Assembly: GCA_900319505.1 (NCBI GenBank) | Contig: ONOV01000142.1 | Span: 1 to 6,010 of the forward strand | DNA: 6,010 nt | Origin: an uncultured Erysipelotrichaceae bacterium | Lineage (GTDB): Bacteria > Bacillota_I > Bacilli_A > Erysipelotrichales > Erysipelotrichaceae | Direction: 5' to 3' | In this document: positions 1-5,757 of the stretch, piece after piece | Layout of the letters: every line of letters starts with the position of its first letter | How positions within the stretch are numbered: the stretch's first letter is position 1 | Translations under genes and position numbers: made by a program | Notes under the pieces: model-generated | The model's database searches: none | The model's input: only the letters and a program-made list of their open reading frames with translations | What the model was told of the DNA's origin: nothing

Positions 1-10
1 ATCCAGTTCT

Positions 11-78
11 ATCCCTCTAGGGATTACTTTGACAACGCACTATTTGCGTTCATATATGAGTGTGACTGCCCATCACAC
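11..78. repeat. Three consecutive small inverted repeats at the left edge
   Basis: Three short hairpin-capable repeats follow one another beyond the greA terminator: ATCCC/GGGAT (11-15 with 20-24), AACGCA/TGCGTT (34-39 with 45-50) and GTGTGA/TCACAC (60-65 with 73-78). No tRNA, riboswitch or other named RNA fits. The stretch is too short to say which larger element it belongs to. Confidence 0.4.
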
Positions 79-106
79 AAAAAGATGTTCCGGATGGAAC
101 ATCTTT
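79..106 (-). terminator. Intrinsic terminator of greA
   Basis: On the minus strand, just after the greA stop, an 11-bp perfect stem (arms 81-91 and 96-106, loop 92-95) runs into five T residues (79-83, of which 81-83 are also in the stem). This is a classic rho-independent terminator. On the plus strand the hairpin is followed by only three Ts, so it probably works in the greA direction only. Confidence 0.9.
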
Positions 107-119
107 CCAGTCGTAAAGA

Positions 120-596
120 TTAATGAATGGCAAGAATTCTGACTGTATAAGGTGTACGGCAGTTGACCTCAGCCTCCTCATTGACAGCCTTGCCCATGAT
201 TGCCTTGGCAAGCGGTGTTTCATTGGAAATACGGCCGTTCAGCGGGTCTGCTTCAGTGGAACCTACAATGGTATAGGTATTCACTTCATGATTATCAAGA
301 GATTCAACAACAACCGTGAAGCCTACCTTTACAACACCGGTATTCTCGCCTTTAGTGATGATCTCATAATGACCAGGCTGCAGCATATCTTCCAGGGTTG
401 TGATACGTCCTTCAATCTGGCCCTGTTTTTCGCGTGCGGCATCATAATCTGCGTTTTCGGACAAGTCGCCCATGGCTCTGGCTTCAGCCAGCTCACGCTT
501 GACTTCTTCACGATCGACATGAATCAGATGGTCATACTCTTCCTGCAGCTGTTTCAGACCTTCTTCGGTCATTAAATATTTCTTATCCTCTGACAT
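120..596 (-). CDS. greA: Transcription elongation factor GreA
   Basis: GreA binds the RNA polymerase secondary channel and stimulates cleavage of the 3' end of backtracked transcripts, rescuing stalled elongation complexes. The 158-residue length is the usual GreA length. Residues 1-75 form the N-terminal coiled coil, with the signature tip GDLSENADYDAAREKQ; D44 and E47 are the acidic tip residues that act with the polymerase Mg2+. Residues about 80-158 are the FKBP-like C-terminal domain, including the conserved stretch around IVGSTEADP and SNETPLAKAIMGK. The start is fixed by an AAAGGAG site (603-609) six bases upstream of the ATG. The gene has its own promoter and terminator, so it is monocistronic here. 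In B. subtilis greA follows udk; here two unrelated plus-strand genes lie between them. Confidence 0.97.
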   Translation of the reverse strand: MSEDKKYLMTEEGLKQLQEEYDHLIHVDREEVKRELAEARAMGDLSENADYDAAREKQGQIEGRITTLEDMLQPGHYEIITKGENTGVVKVGFTVVVESLDNHEVNTYTIVGSTEADPLNGRISNETPLAKAIMGKAVNEEAEVNCRTPYTVRILAIH

Positions 597-624
597 GTTC
601 AGCTCCTTTATATTTGACCTGCTT

Positions 625-652
625 ATTATAGCACACAGCCAAATGCTTTCAA
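625..652 (-). promoter_or_regulatory. Sigma-A-type promoter of greA with extended -10
   Basis: On the minus strand a perfect -10 box TATAAT (625-630) is preceded by TGC, giving the extended -10 form TGnTATAAT. A -35 box TTGAAA (647-652, five of six consensus) lies 16 bases upstream. Transcription should start near 617, giving a 5' leader of only about 20 bases. Confidence 0.85.
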
Positions 653-695
653 AAGCACCTGAACGAGCGCAGGGTATATATTAAAAAAACATGCA

Positions 696-712
696 TAAAA
701 CAGCCTGTTTTA
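696..712. repeat. Near-perfect palindrome in the divergent intergenic region
   Basis: Seven-base arms TAAAACA (696-702) and TGTTTTA (706-712) surround a GCC centre. The arms are too AT-rich and the loop too short for a good terminator, so an operator-like protein-binding site is the likelier reading. It lies between the greA promoter and the plus-strand gene pair. Function is unproven. Confidence 0.4.
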
Positions 713-773
713 CATATTAATTGATCATAATCACCTTATCGGATCACAAAAACAGCTACACTGAAAGCAGAAA

Positions 774-798
774 GACACTCACACTGAACGAAAGTGTC
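774..798 (+). repeat. Inverted repeat in the leader of the paralogue pair
   Basis: GACACT (774-779) and AGTGTC (793-798) can pair into a six-base stem with a 13-base loop, about 100 bases upstream of the first gene of the pair. No known riboswitch is recognised. The rest of 597-895 holds the greA promoter, the 696-712 palindrome and the AAAGGA ribosome binding site at 884-889. I found no convincing plus-strand promoter there. Confidence 0.3.
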
Positions 799-895
799 CG
801 GCATCCTCCGTCGTACATTGTTTTCGACCCGCTTTATTTCAGCTATGTGCTTTTGATGCAGTACGGCTGCTTCGCGCAGTCAGAAAGGAAAACAT

Positions 896-1618
896 ATGAA
901 AATCGATGGAATTTATACAAGTGATAAAGATTCCTGGCGTGATCTTTCACGGCAGTATTATGGTCACGATGCCGTAATCAAGCTGGATGAGGGCTATATT
1001 GATTTCAGCCGTGATTCCTATGACCGGATACATGGAAATGGATTTGATTTCACTTATCCGATGTATCTGAAAATACAGCGTCAGTGCCGCAGCAATGAAC
1101 CGGTACTCGCTTCCCTGTTCTTTCAGGATGAAATTTCATGTGTCATCGTCCAGGGAAAGCCGGGCCGTCAGAATAAGAATACCCTGGATCTCAATGAAGT
1201 ACTCCTCTATACGGTAAGCGGAAAAGATGAGATTCATGTCCGGGCAGTGATGGACAGCATCAGGATCATGGATGAAGATCATACGGTCTTTGAGCATTTC
1301 CATAAAAGTCCGTGGATTACGGTAATGGGATATGTCTGCAGATATCTTGAGAAGAACCGCAATGGCTATTATGTCATGCACTATGGCATCCTGCCGGAGA
1401 AGAACTGTATTCATACCGCATCAGCAGACCATATGATGCCATGCCATGAACTGGATGTCATGGAAGCTGCGATCTGCAGGATATGCCCGCTGGCCCGTGA
1501 CTGCGCCAACAGCCCGGCCGACCGGTGTATTGCGGACAGCAGCTGGTATCGGAAAATGTCAATGCAGTTTCTGAGAATCTATCTGTCGGAAAGAGAGGTG
1601 GATGATGGAACAGTATGA
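896..1618 (+). CDS. Uncharacterised protein, first of a tandem paralogue pair with a Cys cluster
   Basis: I do not recognise this 240-residue protein. It has no signal peptide or membrane segment, so it is probably cytoplasmic. Residues 13-39 carry a motif shared with the downstream gene: W14, L17, YYG (21-23), D25 and YIDFSR (34-39). Residues about 136-166 (ITVMGYV at 141-147) look strand-rich and could be part of an OB-like fold, which is inference. Near the C-terminus C194, C197, C203 and C211 form a C-x2-C-x5-C-x7-C cluster (with CRICPLARDC) suited to binding zinc or an iron-sulphur cluster. The ATG follows an AAAGGA site (884-889) at good spacing. The stop overlaps the start of the next gene, so the two are probably translationally coupled. 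The gene is real with high likelihood because its paralogue keeps the same motifs in the same order. Confidence 0.85.
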   Translation: MKIDGIYTSDKDSWRDLSRQYYGHDAVIKLDEGYIDFSRDSYDRIHGNGFDFTYPMYLKIQRQCRSNEPVLASLFFQDEISCVIVQGKPGRQNKNTLDLNEVLLYTVSGKDEIHVRAVMDSIRIMDEDHTVFEHFHKSPWITVMGYVCRYLEKNRNGYYVMHYGILPEKNCIHTASADHMMPCHELDVMEAAICRICPLARDCANSPADRCIADSSWYRKMSMQFLRIYLSEREVDDGTV

Positions 1619-2423
1619 ACGCAATGAAATCACCTGGCCGCAGCTCAAGCAGAAATACTATGGCAGAGATGTCATTGTAAAGTATGGCAGCGACTATATT
1701 GATTTCTCAAGAAGTACGATGGATCTCAATGATTATGATGATCCGGAAAAAGCTTACAGCAGAATGCTGGATATTCAGGCGGATCCCGACTGTATCCTCT
1801 ACCCCGGGATAGAGACGATCTTCTACCGCAATGATCTGCCGGATCAGGTTATTGTGGATGGACTGGTACAGGGATTTGACCATGAATTCAGAATGATTAT
1901 CATTTCCCCTGCCCACTTTTTCTATTACAGGAAACCGCTGGATGGGACATCAATCGAATATGCCTGTACGGAATACGGCTTTGCCATTCCGCTGGAGGAG
2001 TTCGACCATGCCCGCAGGACGGATATCCGCGGCTTTGAAAAAGGTGACCATATTACCTTATTCGGCAATCTTGTCCGTACGATTGTCAGTGATGATACCG
2101 GGCCGACCTTCATTGCATTTGCGGTGGATCGTGTCATATTTGCCATGCGCAGTGCTGATCCGGTGCCGAGCGAAAACAGTCTCAAGGCAAAAGACATGGT
2201 CTGTTTCTTCTGTACGCATGCAGAAGAATGTGAGAAAAAAGATGTCTGTATGCTGAAAAAAGAAGACAATGACAGACTGGAAGCAGAAATCACTTCTGTA
2301 CTGGACAGTACGCCCTGTCCACTCACGAAAAGCATGAATGAACTCATTGACAACATTCAGAAAGCGATAGACAGTCTGGCGGACAGACTGCCGGAAAGAA
2401 AAGACGGAAGGCTGTTAAGCTGA
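1605..2423 (+). CDS. Uncharacterised protein, second of the tandem paralogue pair
   Basis: This is a 272-residue protein of unrecognised family, paralogous to the gene before it. Numbering from an in-frame ATG at 1602, residues 11-37 match residues 13-39 of the upstream protein at 13 of 27 positions (W12, L15, YYG 19-21, D23, K27, YIDFSR 32-37). ITLFGNLV (151-158) aligns with ITVMGYVC upstream. The cysteine cluster is C201, C204, C210 and C216, spaced C-x2-C-x5-C-x5-C, so the last gap is two residues shorter. The C-terminus (about 241-265) is a probable amphipathic helix absent from the partner. Two ATGs exist: 1602 is one base from the AGAGGTG site (1594-1600), while 1605 is four bases away and is preferred. 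The reading frame overlaps the upstream gene by 14 bases. The pair ends at a strong terminator and forms its own plus-strand unit opposite the udk operon. Confidence 0.85.
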   Translation: MEQYERNEITWPQLKQKYYGRDVIVKYGSDYIDFSRSTMDLNDYDDPEKAYSRMLDIQADPDCILYPGIETIFYRNDLPDQVIVDGLVQGFDHEFRMIIISPAHFFYYRKPLDGTSIEYACTEYGFAIPLEEFDHARRTDIRGFEKGDHITLFGNLVRTIVSDDTGPTFIAFAVDRVIFAMRSADPVPSENSLKAKDMVCFFCTHAEECEKKDVCMLKKEDNDRLEAEITSVLDSTPCPLTKSMNELIDNIQKAIDSLADRLPERKDGRLLS

Positions 2424-2425
2424 TA

Positions 2426-2451
2426 AAAAAAGGACCAAATGGTCCTTTTTT
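2426..2451. terminator. Bidirectional intrinsic terminator between the paralogue pair and udk
   Basis: A perfect 11-bp stem (2426-2436 with 2441-2451, loop AAAT) has A-run and T-run flanks, so each strand sees a GC core followed by six or more Ts. It lies three bases past the plus-strand gene stop and four bases past the udk stop on the other strand. It therefore terminates both convergent units. Confidence 0.95.
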
Positions 2452-2454
2452 CAT

Positions 2455-3087
2455 TCAGTCCTGATGTTCATTGATGATGGAGCTGATCTTGGTAATCAGC
2501 AGATCAATCGCAACCGTGTTGGATCCGCCTTCCGGAATGATGAGATTGGCATACTTCTTGCTTGGTTCTACAAAGGAATCATGCATGACCTTGACGGTGT
2601 TGACATACTGATTGACAACTGAATCAAGCGTTCTGCCTCTTTCCTTTACATCACGCACAAGTCTTCTGATGAAGCGGATATCCGCTTCCGTATCAACAAA
2701 GACCTTGATATCCAGAAGATCACGGATCTCTTTTGTTTCAAGTACGAAGAGACCTTCCAGAATCAGTACATCACATGGATAGCATGTCTCCGTACGGCTG
2801 CTTCTGGTGTGCGCCACAAAGTCATAGATAGGCTTTTCTATGGTTTTTCCTTCCTGCAGTTCATGAATCTGCTGTAGGAGGAGATCATTGTCAAAGGCAA
2901 AGGGATGGTCATAGTTTGTCTTCAGTCTTTCCTCCATCGGCATATCAGACTGATCTTTATAATAGTCGTCCTGACGGATGATCAGAACTCTTCTTTCATC
3001 CGCAAATGCATTCTTGATCTCTTCTGCAATAGTCGTCTTGCCTGAAGCACTGCCTCCGGCAATACCGATGATTATAGGTCTACTCAT
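2455..3087 (-). CDS. udk: Uridine kinase
   Basis: Udk phosphorylates uridine and cytidine to UMP and CMP in pyrimidine salvage, in the cytoplasm. The 210-residue length is normal. The P-loop AGGSASGKT spans residues 10-18. QDDYYKD (39-45) and NYDHPFAFD (58-66) are the family's nucleoside-binding motifs. YDFVAHTRS (88-96), the acidic strand LILEGLF (108-114) and the lid region RFIRRLVRDVKERGR (138-152) follow in the expected order. The frame stays open 20 codons upstream to 3147, but the start at 3087 is chosen because MSRPIIIGIAGGS is the standard N-terminus and a GGGAGG site (3094-3099) lies six bases before it. The start overlaps the end of the Nudix gene by eight bases. It is the last gene of the operon and ends at the bidirectional terminator. 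Confidence 0.97.
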   Translation of the reverse strand: MSRPIIIGIAGGSASGKTTIAEEIKNAFADERRVLIIRQDDYYKDQSDMPMEERLKTNYDHPFAFDNDLLLQQIHELQEGKTIEKPIYDFVAHTRSSRTETCYPCDVLILEGLFVLETKEIRDLLDIKVFVDTEADIRFIRRLVRDVKERGRTLDSVVNQYVNTVKVMHDSFVEPSKKYANLIIPEGGSNTVAIDLLITKISSIINEHQD

Positions 3088-3556
3088 CTTCTGCCTCCCG
3101 TCTGACCGCCTTGACCAGATTTCCTTTCTCATCATAATGCAGTTCAAAACAGAATATTCTGTCAGACTGTTCCATTTCCTGCAGGAAAAGCCTGTCGCCT
3201 TCCCACATTTTCTTTTCCTTTACTGCTTCATCCTTCACCCATACAAGCGTTCCTTCGTCACAATCCGTCACCGTCTGACTTTCTGTTTCAGCTGTATAGA
3301 TCCAGATGATTTCATCCTCTGCTTCAGGATAAGTGAAGTAAAGCTTTCCCCGGTACTGATACTGTTCTTTGGAAAGAACAATCCCGGTTTCTTCTCTGAC
3401 TTCACGCTGAATGCACTGACGGACAGTTTCCCCTGCTTCCTTCTTTCCGCCTACGCCGATGTAATAGCCATGATTCACATCATGTGCCTTACGGTTGCGG
3501 TAAAGCAGCAGCGTGTATCCGTCATGATGCAGATAAGCACATGCGCTTTCTTTCAT
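3080..3556 (-). CDS. Nudix hydrolase, MutT/8-oxo-dGTP diphosphatase-like
   Basis: Nudix enzymes hydrolyse nucleoside diphosphates linked to another group. This one resembles the MutT/MutX type that removes 8-oxo-dGTP, but substrate cannot be fixed from sequence. The 158-residue protein has a perfect Nudix box, G-x5-E-x7-REUxEExGU, from G37 to I59, with metal ligands in REVREE (51-56). The preceding DVNHGYYIGVGGK (26-38) is typical of the MutT-like oxidised-nucleotide group. The ATG at 3556 shares one base with the mltG stop (TGATG). A GTG one codon earlier is possible. No clear ribosome binding site precedes it, so translation probably depends on reinitiation after mltG. Its 3' end overlaps udk. 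B. subtilis has other genes (yrrM, yrrN, yrrO) between mltG and udk, so this gene is a local substitution. Confidence 0.92.
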   Translation of the reverse strand: MKESACAYLHHDGYTLLLYRNRKAHDVNHGYYIGVGGKKEAGETVRQCIQREVREETGIVLSKEQYQYRGKLYFTYPEAEDEIIWIYTAETESQTVTDCDEGTLVWVKDEAVKEKKMWEGDRLFLQEMEQSDRIFCFELHYDEKGNLVKAVRREAEDE

Positions 3557-4656
3557 CACTTGTTCAGATACTTCTGTACCAGGGCATTATGTTCTTCTTC
3601 TGTCTTTGAGAAGTACACTGTCCCATCGCCATACACATCTGCGACAAAGTACAGGTAATCCGTCTGATTGGGATTCAGAACGGCTGCAATCGCATTGATG
3701 CCGGGATTCTGAATCGGTCCGGGCGGCAGGCCTGTATGCAGGTAAGTATTGTACGGACTTTCAAAATCCGTATTGACTTCACATGACTGCCAGTTGTCGA
3801 CATCCTTGTCATAGTCAATGGCATAGCATACGGTGACAGAACTGCCCAAGGGCATGTTTTGATCCAGACGGTTATAGAACACACTGGCGATATTGCGCAG
3901 CACTTCTTCATCCGATCCGCCTTCATACTGAACAATGGAGGCCAGTGTATAAAGCTGATGGATTGAATATTTGCTGGCCGCAAACTGGTCTTTATACTGG
4001 TTGTACACAGCCAGAGTCTGATCCAGGATAGTTTCGGTAATCTCTTCGGCACTCATCTTCTTGGTGAACCGGTAAGTCTCCGGACAGAGATAGCCTTCCA
4101 GATAGCATCTTGTGCCATCCGCAAACATTTCCTCGGTCAGAAACGGATATTTGCTCATTTCAGATTCAATCCATTCCTTATTGTTCCAGAGATTCATCAG
4201 ATCATCATAGGATACTGTTCCCAGTGTTTCCGAAATCTTCTCAGCTATATCCTTGGCCCAGTCTCCTTCCACAATCGTGACATTGAGCGCATCCGCATCC
4301 GAAGCATTGACATTGGTCAGACGGGTGAAGATGGTATTCAGATCCATGGACCTGTTCAGAGCGAATACCCCTGCATAGAAATCGGATATGCCGTTCATTC
4401 TGGCATAGTAATATGCGACTTTGCGGTCATGAATCAGATTATCCTGCTTCAGTTTCTCCGTGATCTGCTGCAGTGAATCATTCTGATCCACGGTAATCTG
4501 AATCTGTGTGCTGTCGCTTTTATCAACCGGTTCAAGACAATAGTCATAATACCGTTTCAGGCCGATGCCTGCTGAAACAAAAACAATCAGAACAATAAGA
4601 AGTACTATAATCCCCCTGCGCAGGCGCTTTCTTTTCTTCCTGGCTTTACGCGCCAT
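3556..4656 (-). CDS. mltG: Endolytic transglycosylase MltG (YceG-like)
   Basis: MltG is a membrane-anchored lytic transglycosylase that cuts nascent glycan strands and so sets their length during cell-wall synthesis. The 366-residue protein starts with a very basic cytoplasmic tail (residues 1-14), then one membrane segment (about 15-33), leaving the rest outside the cell. Residues about 50-115 match the LysM-like N-terminal subdomain. The catalytic YceG domain follows, with LEGYLCPETY (187-196), ASIVQYE (239-245, E245 the expected catalytic Glu), VFYNRL (259-264), GLPPGPIQNPG (309-319), YLYFVAD (334-340) and EEEHN (353-357). The ATG overlaps the end of the DUF1292 gene by 11 bases and has a GGAGAAGG site (4659-4666). 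Position 243 is Q, where many homologues have E in an ASIVEKE motif. Confidence 0.96.
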   Translation of the reverse strand: MARKARKKRKRLRRGIIVLLIVLIVFVSAGIGLKRYYDYCLEPVDKSDSTQIQITVDQNDSLQQITEKLKQDNLIHDRKVAYYYARMNGISDFYAGVFALNRSMDLNTIFTRLTNVNASDADALNVTIVEGDWAKDIAEKISETLGTVSYDDLMNLWNNKEWIESEMSKYPFLTEEMFADGTRCYLEGYLCPETYRFTKKMSAEEITETILDQTLAVYNQYKDQFAASKYSIHQLYTLASIVQYEGGSDEEVLRNIASVFYNRLDQNMPLGSSVTVCYAIDYDKDVDNWQSCEVNTDFESPYNTYLHTGLPPGPIQNPGINAIAAVLNPNQTDYLYFVADVYGDGTVYFSKTEEEHNALVQKYLNK

Positions 4657-4906
4657 GGCCTTCTCCGTTTTCGTTCTGGAAGGCCCCTAACACTTCCTGA
4701 CACATTTCAATTTCATCTTCATTTTCAACCGCATTCAGATTGCCGTCTTCATCGTACTTGTAGGCATATACATTGCCTTCCTCATCCTGCGGATCGGTAA
4801 ACAGCACATAATGCGTACCATCCTTGCCGTCAAACGTCAGAAGGATTTCCACTTCGTACTCTCTGCCGCTTTCGTCCGTAATGGTCATGGTATTTGTATC
4901 ATTCAT
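4646..4906 (-). CDS. DUF1292 domain protein (YrzB-like)
   Basis: This 86-residue, strongly acidic cytoplasmic protein matches the DUF1292 (YrzB) family. It has an N-terminal ITDESGREYEVEILLTFD-type start, a central tyrosine-rich strand (YVLFTDP, then NVYAYKYDEDGNL) and a C-terminal VENEDEIEMCQEVLGAF helix. The family's function is unknown. It is nearly always found between ruvX and mltG in Bacillota, as here. The ATG lies nine bases after a GGAG site (4916-4919) in the 14-base gap after ruvX, and its end overlaps the start of mltG. The C-terminal ENGEGHGA tail is not conserved in the family as far as I know. Confidence 0.93.
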   Translation of the reverse strand: MNDTNTMTITDESGREYEVEILLTFDGKDGTHYVLFTDPQDEEGNVYAYKYDEDGNLNAVENEDEIEMCQEVLGAFQNENGEGHGA

Positions 4907-4920
4907 AAAACAATTCTCCG

Positions 4921-5334
4921 TTAACTGAGGCTGTCAAGATACCTCTGCAGTATCGCAACAGCTGCCATCTGATCAATGACTTTTTTCCGTTTACGCCGTG
5001 ACACATCTGCTTCCAGAAGAATATCTTCCGATTCCACAGTGGTCATTCTTTCATCCTGCATGTGAACAGGAAGCCCTGACTCCTTCTCCAGCTGCTTTCC
5101 GAAGGCTAAACAGATTTGTCCCCGTTCTCCTATATCATCATTGAGAAGATATGGAAGACCGAGGACAATCTCATCCGGATGCTTTTCCTGAATCACTTCC
5201 ATGACCTTGTCCATGGCATCATCATAATCGTCCGGCTGAAAGCGGATCGTCTTATAGGTTCCGGCAATAAAACCGGTTTCACTCCAGGCGACACCGCAGG
5301 TGACGCTTCCCAGATCAAGTCCCAGATATTTCAC
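4921..5334 (-). CDS. ruvX: RuvX/YqgF family putative Holliday junction resolvase
   Basis: This is an RNase H-fold nuclease family protein, annotated as a Holliday junction resolvase and linked in E. coli to 16S rRNA 5'-end maturation. The 137-residue length is typical. LGLDLGSVTCGVAWS (4-18) holds the first catalytic Asp (D7). IVLGLPYLLNDDIGERG (56-72) is the second conserved block, DERMTT (94-99) the third, and DQMAAVAILQRYLD (121-134) the C-terminal Asp-containing block. The start is a GTG (5332-5334) that directly follows the ireB stop (TAAGTG), with an AGGAG site (5344-5348) inside ireB nine bases away. This arrangement predicts coupled translation with ireB. Confidence 0.95.
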   Translation of the reverse strand: MKYLGLDLGSVTCGVAWSETGFIAGTYKTIRFQPDDYDDAMDKVMEVIQEKHPDEIVLGLPYLLNDDIGERGQICLAFGKQLEKESGLPVHMQDERMTTVESEDILLEADVSRRKRKKVIDQMAAVAILQRYLDSLS

Positions 5335-5613
5335 TTACTTATGCTCCTGCAGATAGAAGCGCACCAGTTCTTCAATGATCTCATGACGTTCCACTGACTG
5401 AATAACGCTGCGGGCGTTATTGTGCGATGAAATATATGCGGGATCATTGGAAATCAGATAGCCGGAAAGCTGATTGATCGAATTATACCCTCTCTCTTCA
5501 AGGGCTTTTGACACGTGCTTCAGCACCTCACAGATATTCTCACGGCGGATTTCTTCCGCATCAAAACTGACAGTCTCTGTCGGTGCCTGTGCCTGAATCT
5601 TATCTCTGTCCAT
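5335..5613 (-). CDS. ireB: IreB family regulatory phosphoprotein (formerly DUF965, YrzL)
   Basis: IreB is a small cytoplasmic protein phosphorylated by the PASTA-domain Ser/Thr kinase IreK and dephosphorylated by IreP in Enterococcus faecalis, where it affects cephalosporin resistance. The 92-residue protein shows the family core: [19 protein letters not shown] (43-61), [10 protein letters not shown] (63-72) and [11 protein letters not shown] (78-88). The N-terminus is about seven residues longer than in E. faecalis. It keeps a PTETVSFD stretch (11-18), in which T14 aligns with phospho-acceptor T7 of E. faecalis and T12 lies close to the T4 position. The start is set by an AAGGAGG site (5621-5627) seven bases upstream. 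It heads the minus-strand operon. The alanyl-tRNA synthetase gene often found upstream is not within the following 400 bases. Confidence 0.95.
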   Translation of the reverse strand: MDRDKIQAQAPTETVSFDAEEIRRENICEVLKHVSKALEERGYNSINQLSGYLISNDPAYISSHNNARSVIQSVERHEIIEELVRFYLQEHK

Positions 5614-5620
5614 ACATGAC

Positions 5621-5627
5621 CCTCCTT
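5621..5627 (-). promoter_or_regulatory. Ribosome binding site of ireB
   Basis: A full AAGGAGG on the minus strand lies seven bases before the ATG at 5613. It is the strongest site in the operon. An out-of-frame ATG (5615-5617) between it and the start opens only five codons. Confidence 0.85.
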
Positions 5628-5657
5628 AACTGATATTTTACCAACATCACCTTCAAA

Positions 5658-5686
5658 AGTATACATGGGTGCCCCCATGCGTGCAT
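5658..5686 (-). promoter_or_regulatory. Possible operon promoter upstream of ireB with palindrome in the spacer
   Basis: On the minus strand a -10-like TATACT (5658-5663) has a weak ATGCAC (5681-5686) 17 bases upstream. The palindrome CATGGG-TGCC-CCCATG (5664-5679) fills the spacer between them and could be an operator. A promoter must lie between 5614 and 5727, because a terminator sits just upstream, but this exact placement is tentative given the poor -35. Confidence 0.35.
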
Positions 5687-5726
5687 TATTTTTTTCATTT
5701 CTTTCTTTGCCCAGTATGTGCAATAG

Positions 5727-5757
5727 AAAAGACTGCAGTCATCCGCTGCAGCCTCTT
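5727..5757 (-). terminator. Intrinsic terminator after the right-edge gene remnant
   Basis: Read on the minus strand, a stem of about 12 pairs (arms 5746-5757 and 5727-5738, two G-U pairs, CTGCAG core, 7-base loop) ends in a TTTTCT tail, with the Ts partly in the stem. It starts at the stop codon of the remnant and isolates the ireB operon from upstream transcription. Confidence 0.7.

Noticed and set aside
60..78. Seven-base loop hairpin resembling a tRNA anticodon arm
   Set aside because: The loop lacks the invariant U33 on either strand and no acceptor, D or T arms are present.
1..123. Plus-strand frame open from the left edge for 40 codons, possibly the end of a gene
   Set aside because: Forty open codons are expected fairly often by chance, a second frame is also open, and the frame would run through the greA terminator stem.
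123..575. 150-codon plus-strand open frame antisense to greA
   Set aside because: greA on the opposite strand is a full-length match to its family; this is its mirror frame.
721..924. 67-codon plus-strand open frame beginning with TTG
   Set aside because: It has no ribosome binding site, overlaps the start of the well-supported gene at 896, contains an inverted repeat and shows no family features.
2978..3658. 226-codon plus-strand open frame across the Nudix and udk starts
   Set aside because: It lies antisense to two confident genes and the end of mltG, and its hydrophobic, Cys/Phe/Ser-rich composition is that of a shadow frame.
5664..5695. Possible plus-strand terminator (hairpin 5664-5679 and seven Ts at 5689-5695)
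   Set aside because: The T run is nine bases away from the hairpin and no plus-strand gene ends here.
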